NCBI GenBank assembly: GCA_008694505.1
Contig: VZDJ01000090.1
Coordinates: 6,317,521 to 6,381,520, forward strand
Direction of reading: 5' to 3'
DNA length: 64,000 nt
Source of the DNA: Cyanoderma ruficeps
Taxonomy: Eukaryota; Chordata; Aves; Passeriformes; Timaliidae
Below the pieces are notes generated by a model. That model was not told where the DNA came from. It was given only the letters and a program-made list of their open reading frames with translations, and did not search any database. The position numbers and the translations under genes are program-made. How positions within the stretch are numbered: position 1 is the stretch's first letter; the number at the start of each line of letters is the position of its first letter. Below, piece after piece: positions 1-12,546 of this stretch.

Positions 1-469
1 CTCTCGGCTTGGCGTGGGGGTGACATATCCCGTCTGGAGTGCTGGGGCCTGCCGTTGTAGCCGCCTGTCCTCTGCCTCTGAGGATGATCCTCTCGCTGCC
101 TGTCCCAGGGCTCCTGGCTGTAGCTGGAATGAGAATCCCCACTGGAAGGCAAGGGCCACCTCCTGTTTTCCCTTCTGTCCTCTGCTGCAGAGTCCCAGGG
201 CCGGGGGGTGCGGGCAGCTCGTTGTGGGCGTGAGGAGTTGCTGCTCCCGTGGATGGAGGAGATGTGGTCGGCCAGAGGAGGCGGCACAATGTCGGAGCCC
301 AGCGAGGACAGCAAGCTGGGCTGCACAGCCTGCCGCTGCTGGGACGGCGGCCGCAGCTGGGACATGTTCAGGTTTTGGATTTCGGACTCCAGATAGTCCA
401 AAACGCCATTCTTATGGGAAAGCTGGGCTTGTGGCGGCACCAGCGGAAGACTGTTCTGCAGAGATACAT
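1..469 (-). CDS. ILDR1: ILDR1 coding exon 7, incomplete at window edge
   Basis: Open on the minus strand from an ATCCTTAG acceptor to the window edge with no stop. It starts [18 protein letters not shown], contains [15 protein letters not shown] and [19 protein letters not shown], then turns Ser/Arg/Pro-rich. This is the large tail exon of ILDR1, so the gene continues to the left. It is the sense strand here; the long open frame on the other strand is a shadow. Confidence 0.94.
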
Positions 470-3400
470 CTAAGGATAAAAGCACAGGAGAACACAGCAT
501 GTCAAGAGGAACACTGAAGAGGAGGCCCTTCTGCACTCATGATCCTGGCTGAGTTGCTTCTCTTCTGCTGTACCTCACTGCAAGAGCTGCACAAGTCTCA
601 GGCACCACAACCAGCAGATCCAGACCAAATGAGGTGCAAAGAGTAGTAACTAATAAGCTGCAGCATGATCTAACATGTTTTAGGCAGCACAGAGGTAAGA
701 AGTCCAGCATATCTGGAAATAGACTCTGTCTATTTAGAGGAACATTTTTTTCCTACAGCACTGATACCAAATTTTATTTACAAATAGTCAGAGAAAGACC
801 ATAATGTTTTAATGTTTCCTTTTGCATTTCATTGAACGGGAAGAAGTACTGCAAAAGAAAACAAAAATAAAAAAAGAAAATTTTATATGCACGCACACAT
901 ACACACATATGTATGTACAGATATAGTCAACAAATGGAAAAAAAATTCTTCCTGGTTCATTAAAGAGTCTTTCATTTTTTGCTGCATGCAGGCTGGATCT
1001 GTTGCACAGAAGGCAGTTTGCCCTTAATCATTTGAAGACTAGACATTTGATAAGAAGTCAAACAAATTGCACCTCACTTGTCATGTCAGTTTTGGCTATA
1101 AGGAGTTGACCGTGACCAGCACAGCAGAACAAAGAGACAGTACCCTCCTCTGCCACACAAAGCAAGATAAGCTGGGTATATTTACCATGCAATTGCTGGG
1201 GTGTAGCACAGATACACCTTAGTTAGTGTTAAACTGCTTCACCCAGCCCTGGGCCCAGCAAGACACTTAGGGTAACAGGCTGTTTTTATGCACCCAGACA
1301 AGTTCATAGGGTGCTGCAGATGTGGCAGAGCTGTCATTCTAGGACATGCAGTCATGCTAGGAACATCTTTCTCTCTTTTCTGGTACAGTGGCTGAAGCCT
1401 CAGTGCTGAACTTCCCAAAGAAATTACCTGTTTCTCATCCTGATTTCCCTCTGAAATGATGCCCATGGTCTTACCTTGTTGCAGCAGAGGGTTCAGCTGG
1501 TAAGAGGAAAGTTTTGAGTTTCTGTCACCAGCTCCATAGAACATGTTGGGTGATAACCAAGGTGCAAGAGCCTGAGCCCGCTTCATGAACTGGTGCCGTT
1601 CCAGTACTGGAAAAGAAAAAGAAAGTTTACAGCACCTGTCCAGAGGGCACAGCCTGCAGATCACATACCATTTTGCTTCACAAGCTGTAGCCTTTGGATA
1701 CAGGAAGTTCACAAAATTAAAATCTCTCTCCACCCTATGACAAAGGTAAAACAGAGCACAGGAAATTCCAATGCAAACTTGTAGACCTTCAAAAAAGTAG
1801 CTAAAACAGAAGAAAAGCTTTATTGCCTAATATTCTGATTCCAGTCCCAGAAACTGGGAACAAATAACACTATGATTAAGTATGCAGCACATAGCTCAGT
1901 TAAGACTTCTACTTGCCCTGTCATTATGAGTAGAGCTGCAGAAAGGTGGGAAATAATGCTTCATACATCAATACATGCAACAGTTCTCTCTCTCTCAAAA
2001 TTCTTTCAGCTCATCACTGGTCCTTTCCCCTTTTGGCTTTGATTTCCTGCTAAATGAGACCTTTCCTTGCCACCATTATGTGGGTTATGTCCAGATCATA
2101 TTTTCCACTCTACACTCCATCATTTTCTCTCTGTTTCACAAAGAGGGCACTCAGAGGTGCGCTGTCCAGCTTTTCCCTTTCTAGTCTTTCGACCACTCTT
2201 CTCATCACTCCGCAATTTACCTCAAAATGACTTCTAAAATTAAATTCCCTAAGGCAGTGTGGTCAAAGCGGTGAACAAACTAAATTTCCTGTTCTCAACA
2301 GCAATGTCCAGTGTGCCAAAAGAGCAAACAGTGGAAATTTCTCAATTTCACAGGGCTTCCACTGCTGCTAACTCCAGATCCCTACTCATGGGGTCAGACT
2401 CCAGTTTCACTTCCCCTTTTCCAGCGTTTCTATCTCACCTCACTTGCCTTCAAACCATAGCTCATTGCTGCTTCTTTTGGGGGAATACCTAAAAACATCT
2501 TAAGAAACTTATTTCTTCTACCACAAACAATCACAACTTAAGTTTACAAGCAAGTAAATTCTGCAAGTCCCTGACCTTACAAAGCCTAGTTTGTCTATTA
2601 TTACTGGTTGGAGCTTTTCAGCAACAGCACCTTTAAATTTATTTTTTTTATGTCTTTCCTGGAGTTTCAGAAGTGACAGACTTTTACTGCAGCCTCTTGT
2701 GTGGTCAGGCATGAACAAAACATTACAGTTCGAGAAAGAGATAGGAACATAATTGCCTTTGAGACTTTTACCCCTCTGATCAATCTGGCTGAAGCTGGCT
2801 GATGAAATTAAAAGCTATTGGAGGGAAGGAGACAAGAGATAGACAGACAAGTTGACTGCATAAGATTTGCTTCTTTAAGAAACCAGGCTACAGCTAAGCT
2901 CCAATTAATTCTGTCCCCTGGGCTCACTGCAGTAGGCAGCATTTAGACTGCACGCTCTTTGGGACTGAGCTCTCCACTTTAGGTAGCACTCCAGTTATTA
3001 AACATGTCCTCCTTCAGCTGTTTCACTGGATTTACCCAGAGCACCACTTGCAGCAAAAGAGGGACTGGCCACGCCTCTCAATACACCCTTCCTTTCTCCA
3101 CAGTTCATGCAGCTCCACTTAATTCCCCACTGCAAACTACCTCCCCGTCCCCGGTCTGGCTTCAACCATAGGGAACTACAAAGCTGGAAACTTCAGGGGT
3201 TTTAATCCTAATAATCTGGTATCTTCAAATCTGTGTGGTCTGAAATAGCAGCTTCCAAGAACTTTGTGTCAAACTTGATTTTTTTTTTTTGTCCCAAGGG
3301 ATATCCTTTCAGTTTACATTTCAAATTTAGAGGATGAGAGAAAGAATACAAAGAAAAGAGATAAATATAAGGGGAAGGCCTTATGTCTCCCTCTTCCATT

Positions 3401-6400
3401 CCTCCAGTTATTACTTTGAGAATGTCCTAGAGCCTGCTGAGTGCATGTCCTGGGATTTTGACCTTGGCCTTTGTCTGAGGAGTAAGAGGTCCAGCACCTG
3501 TGGGCATACCTGCTTAGTGTTCTCCCTTTTAAGGCAGGAAGGCTGTCACCAGGACCAAAGTCATCCTGTCCCTGTAATTTTCTGATCTCTCCCTACAGCT
3601 GAACAAATCCAGAATTAGCCCCGGACTTCCTTCATTATCATCAGCCCCTTCTTCCTTCCCCAGATACTTTGCCTTCCAATTTGAATCCAATATATACTGT
3701 GATTCTCCATGTGCAAAACAGAAGTTTTTCTTTTTAAAGTGAACATATTTATCTGAGGAAGGTCACATTCACACTAATTCCAAAACTCCTACCCTGCTTT
3801 GCCAAAAAGTTGTGTTGCTCCCTCCACTTACTCTCCATTGGAAAAATCTGTTCTTCACCTTTGACAGACTTTAACAGCTGCTGGGCCAATCATAAAAATA
3901 AAATATTTTGAAACTTAGTGAGACCCAGGTGCGAGTATATCCTATTTTTCCCTGATTCATTACTGGAAGAAGTCCACAGCAGAAAAGGAACAAATAGGAA
4001 CAGAAGGAGGTCACATGTATATTTACTCTGATGGGCTTTTCTCAGAGCTTTCCACGGGGAATGTAATTGGCTTGCTCCTGGGGCATGTCTAATATTTCTG
4101 TACATCAATCCTGAATTACTCAAACAATGCACTCCCTTTATGGCTCGGTTCACACCCCTGCTCGTTAATGGCCTGATTCACAGCATCCAGGGTTATCCTG
4201 CCTTCCTGGCACCTGTGACTGTTCAGCAGATCCAGGCTGTCCTCTAGTGGCCAGCGACGTGGAAGGGAGCACCCACACTCACCCTGTGCTCGTACACAGG
4301 TGAGGATTCCTGCCTTCTCCTCAGCTGTGTGGAATATTATTCCTCAGCTCACTGTTTCTAAGATGTCCCCTGAAGAATAGACAAGAATCTATCTTCTTGT
4401 GTTTTTTGAGACCTCCAGTTCATTTCTTGGAGTGCAAAAAAAGTAAGTCAGAGGCAGGATGAAGTAAAGAGAAGGTGTATGTATTAGTGGAGAGGAGCAG
4501 GTATATGGATCCCTTGCAAAGTGGATAAAGAGGGCAGGCAGCTTGGATGGAAATTACAGACACAGAATCCAGCATCCAGTCAAGGAGGCTGGACTTGTCT
4601 GTACCTTCTCTCATGAACATGGAGAGGTCTAGAGAACCCTGCAAGAATCCCCCCATTTTCACAGGAGGCAGGAAATAACAGCAGCAGTCTGGAGTGAGGT
4701 ATAATCTGCAGCACAGAAAAACAGAAAGGAGCTCACGCAAATCCTGAATCCCTTTTTTTTGCTCAGAACTAGGAATTCTGGAGGTGTGAGTCTCTCATCT
4801 CCATCACCTCTCTTCCCCTTCACAGAAACTGATTTTTCTGCCAGATTTCCATAACCTCCTCAACACTATACATTTTACATGACAACCTGTAAAGCCTCCA
4901 ATGTTTAGTTTTGGTTTTAGCAATAAAAGGGATGTTTTGTTCACTCTTTGCAAGGGCTAAGCGAATTAAGCTTAAATCTAAAACTCTCACAGCTTACTAA
5001 CACCCAAGCTATACTAAATAGCTGTTCTGAAGGTAAAGGTAAACCTGAAACAGAGCTCCTTGTTCATAAATCCTCTCCTTGTAGCATCCGGGGAAGAACC
5101 TGATGATTTCAATGATAAATAAATGTATTTGTTGTATTTTGTTACTGTCAGACTGTGTAAGATTCAGGGGCACTAGTCTACTTGTTGCTAATCAAATTTC
5201 AGTTACAGGAATGCAGAGGCTGTATGAACTTAACAGCCAAAATTGAAACAGTAGCCTTATTAAAAGAACAGGGTCTGGCTGCAGAAATTTTATTACTTAT
5301 AAAAACAAAGAGTACGAAGTTTCTTTGGACCCTCAAAACTTCAGAATGCACTTGCAAGGCTGACCAGCAAGAGAGACCACCCTTCATCACTTTCTTCTCA
5401 CTTCCTTCCCCAAAGAAAACCAAACAAAACCTTTTTCTAGTAGAAGGAACAGCTCTGAAGAAAATATGCAGATAAAAATTTTCCAATTTTTATGTAATTC
5501 TTCTCAGACCAACATACTTGAAGGTGAGGCTAGTTTGGAGACTAGTACCAAGGCATTTGCTTGCCTTTCTCACAGCTACAGACATATGAACAACAAGACA
5601 GGAAAGAAACGTTCTAAGCTACCTAGAGAAGGGAACTGATTGTACCCTGGATGGTGTGAGAGAAGCTGGTAACAAGGTGTGAGTGAGGAGAAACTTCTGA
5701 TAGTTGGACACAGAGGAGCAAGATAGATTCCATGTATGTGAGATCCCCTTCTCTAATTTCGGATTAGCTGGCCTTGGAGCAAAGAAATGTCTCAGTTTAT
5801 ATGGATGCTAAGCAAAATGGAGAAAGTGGAGCTTAGCAAGCTCCCAGCCAAGCTTTTGTTTTGACAGAAGCCATAAATGGATGCACACTTGCTTGAATCT
5901 CACCTTTCTGATTACAGCAGCACCGTGTGGGACAGCAGCCACACTGGATGTGGCAGCAGCAATACTGGGGGCAGCACTGGCACCAGCATATCCCGATCAG
6001 CAGAAGGAGAAGGAGGCCACCGAGAATGATGAGGAGTACTGTGAGCCAGTCTGGGGGGAAAAAAGGAGAGAGAAAAAGGATTGAGCCTGATGTATCTGGC
6101 CATGGTAGCTTACTGAGCACCTCTCCACTGCTGGAGATGTCTTGGGGTGGAGGAGAACAGGAGGAGACATTTTGGCAACAAAGCACAGGCACTTACGGAG
6201 AACAATCAGCTTAACTTCTTTGTCTGCATCTCCTACGGTATCTCCTGGTGCTTCCACAGTGCAGTAGTACATGCCATGGTCCCACCACATGACCTCACCG
6301 ATGACAAGGTCTGCTCCTGTGGGACAGGGACTGAGAGGTCAGTGGACTATTTGCCACTGACAGACACCACTTTCAGGCTCCACCTGAAAAGAGCCCTCTG

Positions 6401-9400
6401 CCTGCACGAGACACAGAGGACTGCATCTCCCCTCTTCCCGAAGCACAGCCATCACCTTCAAACAATCTCATTTGAGTCCACTGAGAACTCCTACAAATAG
6501 CATTCACTGCCAGTCCATGTTTTCTGTGTTGCTGGAAGCCAACCCTACTGGTTTTGGAACACAGATCACTGTCCCTCTTAGGTCAGCAATCCCAATGGCT
6601 CTTCTGCCAGGAGCAATATCTATTGTTCCATGGACAGCAGGGAGCATGTAACACACCTGGACAGTTATGCAGTACTTGGAAGAATGAACTGTTTTCCAGC
6701 CTCTGAGCTCCTCAGCTGTGTTCTTCAGCATCCTCAGCTCAGCCTTAGGTTGTAGTGCCTCCAACACCCTCAGGCCAGCTGAGGACAGGGCCCTTCCCTG
6801 CTCTTATTCCATTACCATGCGCAGCAAATACGCTACAAACTAGCCACGTTTGTGCTTCACTTAGCAGACTGAGATATTGGCTAGCTCCTGAGCTCACTGC
6901 CTGCCTGGGAGGTCACTCACGGTTCTGAATGGTGATCTTTCGCTGCTGGTAGTCGATGCCCAGCACAGGGTCCTTCTGCCCGTATTTCTGGATGACAATG
7001 CGCACCGTCCGCTGGCTGTCATTGCAGTCGTCAGCGGGGTCCTGGCCAAGGGCTAAACCAGCCTGGTATGCTACAAACACACATCACCAGAGATGTCAGA
7101 AGTTATTCCAAAAGACCAATTTCTACCCTCTTGGGAGCAGTAGAGAAATTCTTAAGTACATTGCGCGCAACTGCTTTGGTTTAGCAACACAAACCATGGC
7201 TTCAAACCACTAAGTTGCTTTGGAGTACTCAAAAAACAGAGGTAGAGCCACAGGAATGGCAGAGATTTTGAAAATGTGGGAGCTGCAGAGGAGATGCCTC
7301 CTGTACTCCCAACTGAAAGAATAACAGTACAAAAAAGCTAATGGTGGTAAGTTGGAAGGCAGCTCCCGGTATGAAGCTGAAAGGAAAAAAGTCAAAAAAC
7401 ACCCAGAAGTACTAGAACTAAAATAAAAAGAGTATTTTATCTACCAAGCAAAACATCTAGACATGCATGAACTACTCCATGGATTGTCTCCCTTTCCCTC
7501 CTGTATCCCATTACAGGTTGTGGAACTCATAAAGACAGAAAATAATCCATCATCTGATTCCAGATAAGGATTAAATGTAAAGACACACAAGAGAATTAAC
7601 GGAGGACTAGAGGCAATTTCTGTACAATACTCTTCTGATGGACTCACATCATAAACCAACATTGAAATTCCAAGTATTTAGGAGCTGAGATCTGGGGAAA
7701 CAGCTGATTCAGTCAGCATTTTCTGTAAAGAGCCCACAGTGAAGAGAGAGGAGGACAAAGCTTGTCAAAGGCTCTTGCACTGCTATACCTAAAATGGAGC
7801 ACGAAGTCCCTGTTGGAGACTATTACCTTGGGCCTGGGCTAAAAGCACTTGCATTCTGTTGGGATCAGCTGAGCCAGGGACCCACCTGCTTGGGGACTAG
7901 GCTGTAGAGCACGTGGTAACATCCAGACTGCATAAAAGAGAGTTTGGGCACCAAGTACCCACTGTGAGCTCAGTTCTAAGTGTACAGTTATGCTATGGCT
8001 GGCTACCTAAACATTCTGCAGGGTTTACAAACAATAGAACAGTGCAGAATAGTTCAGTTGGCAGGGATGTACAAAGGTTATCTAGTCCAACTCTGATCAC
8101 TTCAGGACTGACTAAAATGTAAAGTAGTATACTACTGAGGTAGTATTGAGCCATTCCCACAAATCCTATCACTGGATACCAGGGAGAGGAGAACAGCACC
8201 TCCCTCTTCACTTCCCCTTCTCAAGAAGCTGTAGAGAGCAATGAGGTCACCCTGCAGTCTTCTTCCTGAACTAGACAAGCCCAAAGTTCTTAGCTGCTCC
8301 TCACAGGATGTGTCTTTCAGGCCTTTTATCAGCTTTGTTGCCCTCCTCTGGATGTATTCAAGTACCTTAATATCCTTAAATCCTGGGACCCAGAACCACA
8401 TACAATAATCCAGGTAAGGCCACACCAACACTAAACATAGAGGGTGTCTCACCTTTTTGGACCAAGTAGTTATCCTGGGATGTAGTTTGTGTACCATATT
8501 AAACACCCCTGAATTAAGGCTGCCTGCACCAGAATATCTGCACATGAAGTGCTCCCACCACTACTAAATGTTACTACCTAGAAATCTTCAGGCCCTTCAA
8601 AATGCATGTGTTTCTTCTAAAATCAGTAACATCTGGTTACAGGTATCCAGCTCCAACCACAGGTCCCCATGGAATCCTAAAGCCCACTTGTTGCAGGGCC
8701 CTTGCTTTCAAACATGCTGAAGCACAAGATGGGGCTGCCAAGACTGACTTGTGTTAACCACAGCTGAACTGCCCTGCGTTCTGAGTTGATGACGAGGAGG
8801 ACAAAAAAGCTGCTTTGAATGGGATTTCTACATTCTCAGAAGGGCTTGACATTTCAAAGGAAATCACAGACATGACCTGCTTTTCCTTGGAGTGCAGGGG
8901 AATGCCACCACCTGGTTTTTGCATAGGAAGGGGTCAAAAGCCTGTCCTACCCCAGTGAGTCTACCTTCCCCTTTCTTCCCACTTGAAGGGGGACTCCTTG
9001 GAAAGTGAGCCTGACACTTACAGGCTGAGTAGTAGTCAAAGATGGGGTCCTTGCAGAAGGATTTGAAGCGCCAGGTCACCAGCACGTCCTGCAGCTGTGC
9101 CGAGGTGCTGTAGTCACACTTGAGGATGACAGTGGCAAATAAGGTGGTGTAACGCTCGACGTCCTGCACTGTCACCAGGAGTGAGAGGCAACCTGTCAAC
9201 AAGAACACAGGAGGCCATCAGCCCACAGACTCCTCAGGCCTCCCATCCCACCATCTGCACCAGATCAACAACCCAAGTATATCTCCTTTGGCCCCATCCA
9301 GGACCTGCTCCCACAGACCTCCCAGCCCCTCTGGTGAAGTCATCCAGGCTTACAAACCCTGGTTAGAACAGGAGTCCCATCTTTCCCTGACAGAAGAAAG

Positions 9401-12147
9401 CTTCATTGGCCCACCTTAGGGACTGAATTATTTTCTCCAGAGCATGAGTAGGCATTATGAGCCTACTCTGTGTTCTCCTTCTACATGGGGAAAACTGTCC
9501 CAGAAGCACATGAGATGGAACTCCCTTGGCTTTTAATCCTAATCAGAAAAGTTCTGCAGTCCCATATGTTTGTATAAACACCAAATGAATTTTATCAAGG
9601 TCTTGCTCAGACACTCATCACAATGTTATCTAGTGGTAACCAGGATTAAGACAATACAACTTTCAGGCTGTAGCACTGTAGTTAATTGTTTATCACTTCA
9701 GAACTGCACACACCAATTACCCCCCTTTCTCCTTTTAAATTAAGCTATCATTATGTATTTGTTATATACTCATCCTAACAACCTCCACAGCACTTTCCAT
9801 CCAGGCAGCTGCACACACTCAGGGATGTTTTTCATAAGCTATGCTGTAGTTCAGCCATATTCCAGAAACATCTCTATCTTATTTAAACTTTGATAGTACA
9901 GTAAGTTGTGCTTGTCATTAACAATAGCAAAGTTATCACCAGTTGCCTTTGATAAGGGAACACAAACAGTGCAGGGCAAGTGTGGGATGCCCTGCTTGGA
10001 ATACATGCCAGAGAACCAGACAGGGATTGCAGTGCTCTACTAGTTGCTTCTTAACTACAGAACATGACAGCAGGAAAGGTGGGAAGGAAAGTGGGACGCT
10101 TGAAGGTACCAACTGCTCAGGTCTCCATGAACCAATACTCCATTTTTAACATATATTCAAAGATTTCCCCTCTAGTCCATGTTTTCAGGATGACAGCAAG
10201 TGAACAAATTGCTACCACTATGTAGTAACACCTGGACCACAACTGCAAACATCATTCTTTGTCAAGCATCATTCAGTGTCCTCTTAGGCTGCCACCTCCA
10301 CACTACATTCCAGGCAAATATGAGCTCACACAGTTTCCACACTGTGGAAAAGATGCTGCAGTGGTGCATGCTGCCTCAACAAGTCATTCTGCAGTAGGGT
10401 ATTGCCAGTGCAGTACTTGCTCAGTTTCTGGTTTGAAATGGGACTCCTCATCAGCCAACTGAAAGCACAGGCAGAGCAAACTCATTTGCCTTAAGAACAC
10501 CACACAGACACAGAGAGGACCAGGGAAACCCCTGAATCCACGGCTTTTCTGAAAAATAAGATATACACACATGCACTTAAACACAGAAAAACCAGCAGCT
10601 CTGCAAACCTCTAGATAAAACAAGTTTTTACAATGCTGTAGCACAGCAAGGTCCAGATCACTGACAGGTAGATACAGATGCTCCTATTTAAAAGCATTGT
10701 ACTTCAACATCTTGTTTCAGCTTTCATTGTGAAATAGCTGACTCTGGGGTCTTAAAGCAGAAAATCACAAGAAACCAATTCAAACTCTCAAGACTGGCAA
10801 AACCTTGATCTCTGTGTCAATTAAATGAAACCCCATATGAATTCTGACTTGTCAAGGCTCATGGGAACAGAACGTTTTCCATGGATTTCCTATAACAGCA
10901 TCTCTCTGGCAAGAATAAAACATTCAAAATCACTGTGTGCTTTCTACTAACAAAACCCACATCTCTTTATGGAAGGGGTGCTTTCTCATTACCTCTGTTC
11001 TGCAAAGCAGCCAGAGTTGAAGGGTAAGTTCCTTATTTTCTAAAGAGGTTGAAAACCTACTCTTCCTCCCCAGTGAACAGTGAGATGTTGCTGCATGTCC
11101 AATGTTTCTCATTGATGTCCTCCAAGAGAACTGGAAAGTTGTGAAATTAAGGCTGGTTCCTAAACCTGGATTGCATTACTCCACTGCAGGACTCTATCTT
11201 TCTTATCCTGATTGGAAAGAACAAATATGGACACCACCAATCTAGTAAGTTCTGGCTACATCTATGGCTTTGCAATGAAGACTTGAACCTCTGGAGTCAG
11301 TGTAGCCAAGTTTTGGCTAAAGCATCTCCTATGAATACAGCTTCAAGCAAGACAATAAACCAGCATACCCTCCATACTTTTTTGCTTCCTTCACTTGTTC
11401 TCCGTGAAAAACCAAACTTGAGTATTTAAAGCCAGATCATCAGCCGAGACCCAGGCATCCAAGAAGCGAAACAATCATTTTATTTTCAAGAGGAGATTAG
11501 AAGCTGTGAGGCGACCCGCAAAGCTTGGCAGACAGAACTTTGCTGGCGGAAGGCCGCCCGCGGGCAGGGAGGTGAGCTCCTGCTCCCCACACCAGCAGGT
11601 GCAGCAGCCCTGCAGCCACCCCAGAAATCCCCAAGAGGCTGAGGCTGCCGAGCCAGAGGCTCGGGTGGGCACTTGCGCTTGCGAGAGGCCAAAGGGGATC
11701 CTCCCGTGTCCGTGCCCAGCGCCCGGGTCCCAGCCGAGCTGGCCGCACGCGACCGATACCAGAGGCTGCCAGGAAGCGGGAGGCCACTTCCTCCTAGGAG
11801 AGAGGTCAGCCGCACCTTTGGGGAGCGAAACTCGTCTCCGCACGGCTTCGTGCCGAGCTCGGGAGAGCGCGGCGGGCGGGAAAGGGCCCCGAGGGCGAAC
11901 AGCGCTCACCCGGACTGGGCCGCCCCTTCCCCTCACCGCGGGGCCGCCGCCGCTCCCCCGACCCCGCGCCACCTTAACCCAGGGCGAAACCCGATGGCGC
12001 CTCCCGAGTCCCGGCCCCCGCGGCGCGGGGCTGTCCCGGGGCAGGGCGGGCCGGGGGCCCAGAGGGGACCGTGAGCCCCGGGCCGCACTCACCGGCCGGC
12101 AGCCAGGCCAGAAGCAGCGCCCACCAGCAGCACCCGTGTGGGGCCAT
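1..12147 (-). CDS. ILDR1: ILDR1 (angulin-2), 3'-truncated gene span
   Basis: Immunoglobulin-like domain-containing receptor 1 is a type I membrane protein of tricellular tight junctions. It recruits tricellulin, is linked to recessive deafness DFNB42, and is reported in cholecystokinin-secreting cells. Seven exons on the minus strand join in consistent phase (all junctions phase 1) into about 414 residues before the window ends. In order they encode a signal peptide, a V-type Ig domain (Cys of LKCDY pairing with Cys of [10 protein letters not shown]), a leucine-rich transmembrane helix, a cysteine-cluster juxtamembrane segment ([12 protein letters not shown], typical of the LISCH7/angulin family and likely palmitoylated), then a cytoplasmic tail rich in Ser, Pro and Arg. 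The Ig stretch [18 protein letters not shown] fits ILDR1 rather than LSR or ILDR2, from memory of the family. The C-terminal end lies outside the window to the left. Confidence 0.97.
1475..1606 (-). CDS. ILDR1: ILDR1 coding exon 6 (cytoplasmic)
   Basis: Encodes [17 protein letters not shown] to [11 protein letters not shown], 132 nt, phase 1 to 1. The ERHQFMK and NPLLQ stretches match the membrane-proximal tail of ILDR1 as I know it. Acceptor CTTTTCCAG, donor GTAAGA. Confidence 0.94.
4238..4255 (+). promoter_or_regulatory. candidate CTCF-like motif in ILDR1 intron
   Basis: The stretch CTGTCCTCTAGTGGCCAGCG resembles the CTCF core (CCnnnAGnnGGC). One motif match without occupancy data is weak evidence. 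Confidence 0.25.
5904..6050 (-). CDS. ILDR1: ILDR1 coding exon 5 (transmembrane and Cys cluster)
   Basis: Encodes the helix [20 protein letters not shown] followed by [19 protein letters not shown] and PTRCCCNQK, 147 nt, phase 1 to 1. The cysteine cluster just inside the membrane is the hallmark of the LISCH7/angulin family. Acceptor pyrimidine tract of T and C ending CAG; donor GTGAGA. Confidence 0.96.
6197..6316 (-). CDS. ILDR1: ILDR1 coding exon 4 (Ig domain, end)
   Basis: Encodes [18 protein letters not shown] through [16 protein letters not shown] and KLIVL, 120 nt, phase 1 to 1. It holds the DxGxYYC motif with the second disulfide cysteine of the V-type Ig fold. Acceptor CCCACAG, donor GTAAGT. 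Confidence 0.96.
6921..7070 (-). CDS. ILDR1: ILDR1 coding exon 3 (Ig domain, middle)
   Basis: Encodes [17 protein letters not shown] to [15 protein letters not shown], 150 nt, phase 1 to 1. Acceptor TTTGTAG and donor GTGAGT. The segment carries the DDCND cysteine seen in angulin Ig domains and the basic QRTVRIV strand. Confidence 0.95.
7071..9021 (-). other. ILDR1 intron 2
   Basis: Intron between Ig exons. Its only recognisable content is a decayed CR1 LINE fragment at about 8,046-8,545; the rest shows nothing I can identify. Confidence 0.6.
8046..8545 (-). repeat. CR1 LINE fragment, minus orientation
   Basis: Minus-strand translation contains the end of the CR1 reverse transcriptase region ([19 protein letters not shown], then [20 protein letters not shown], then [11 protein letters not shown]), which is diagnostic of avian CR1. 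It is followed by a short 3'-end-like segment (TCTAGTCCAACTCTGATCAC on the plus strand). The copy is 5'-truncated and degenerate, with no complete ORF. CR1 is the dominant LINE of birds, and most copies are dead and 5'-truncated like this one. Confidence 0.9.
9022..9192 (-). CDS. ILDR1: ILDR1 coding exon 2 (Ig domain, first part)
   Basis: Encodes from [14 protein letters not shown] to [12 protein letters not shown], including the first Ig cysteine in VILKCDYS and the WRFKSF tryptophan strand. Acceptor TTGACAG, donor GTAAGT. Enters and leaves in phase 1, so the joined signal-peptide end reads LPAG-CLSLL. Confidence 0.96.
9193..12092 (-). other. ILDR1 intron 1
   Basis: About 2.9 kb. The distal part from about 11,500 is GC-rich and belongs to the promoter CpG island. 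The long open frames on both strands there are compositional artefacts of GC-rich DNA. The rest holds nothing recognisable. Confidence 0.6.
12093..12147 (-). CDS. ILDR1: ILDR1 coding exon 1 (signal peptide)
   Basis: Encodes [19 protein letters not shown], a typical hydrophobic signal peptide, and ends in phase 1 at a GTGAGT donor. The ATG sits in a strong Kozak context (GCCATGG). An in-frame ATG at 12,273 has no intervening stop, but it would add 42 Gly/Arg-rich residues in front of the signal peptide, so 12,147 is preferred. Confidence 0.93.
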
Positions 12148-12319
12148 GGCGTGCTCTCCTCCTCCTCCTCCTCCGCCCGGGGACGTCGCGCCCACTGTCC
12201 CTCCCCTTCCGTGGCACCTGTCCCTGGGCCGGGCGCTGCCGCCGGCTGCAGTCCCCTCCCTCTGTACCTGCATCGTCCACCGGAACGCCAGACAAAATAC
12301 CGGCCGGCAGCTTCAAGCA

Positions 12320-12425
12320 CTGATATATATATCTATATGTAAAATGAAAAATACATATTCCAATACATGTATTTATTGAAAGTAAAATTGAAAGTAAAAA
12401 ATATGTATCTATCTGTCTATCTGTC
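12320..12425 (+). repeat. AT-rich and TATC/TGTC simple-repeat stretch
   Basis: Contains TATATATATCTATATG and a run of TATC/TGTC tetranucleotides (about 12,403-12,424), in sharp contrast to the flanking GC-rich island. Confidence 0.8.
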
Positions 12426-12546
12426 CTGAGCACACAGGTGTATGGGAAGTTACCGAACTGCGCCGCCCGGGGCAACGCGCCGCAAGCGAGGGACGCACGG
12501 GAGCGCACGCTAAAGACTGTGGGCGGGAATAGCGTCTGGGGAGTTC

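Larger units (their letters stand above)
470..5903 (-). other. ILDR1 introns 6 and 5 (noncoding apart from exon 6)
   Basis: Two introns (470-1474 and 1607-5903) flank exon 6. I see a short CA/TA-rich tract near 890-915 and a possible CTCF-like site near 4,240. There are no further exons, RNAs or repeats that I can name. Open frames listed here lack splice support or family resemblance. Confidence 0.6.

Noticed and set aside
14..517. 167-codon plus-strand open frame at the left edge
   Set aside because: It lies opposite ILDR1 exon 7, whose minus-strand frame matches ILDR1 sequence. It is a shadow.
8132..8545. 137-codon minus-strand ORF
   Set aside because: Part of the reverse transcriptase region of a decayed CR1 LINE, not a host gene.
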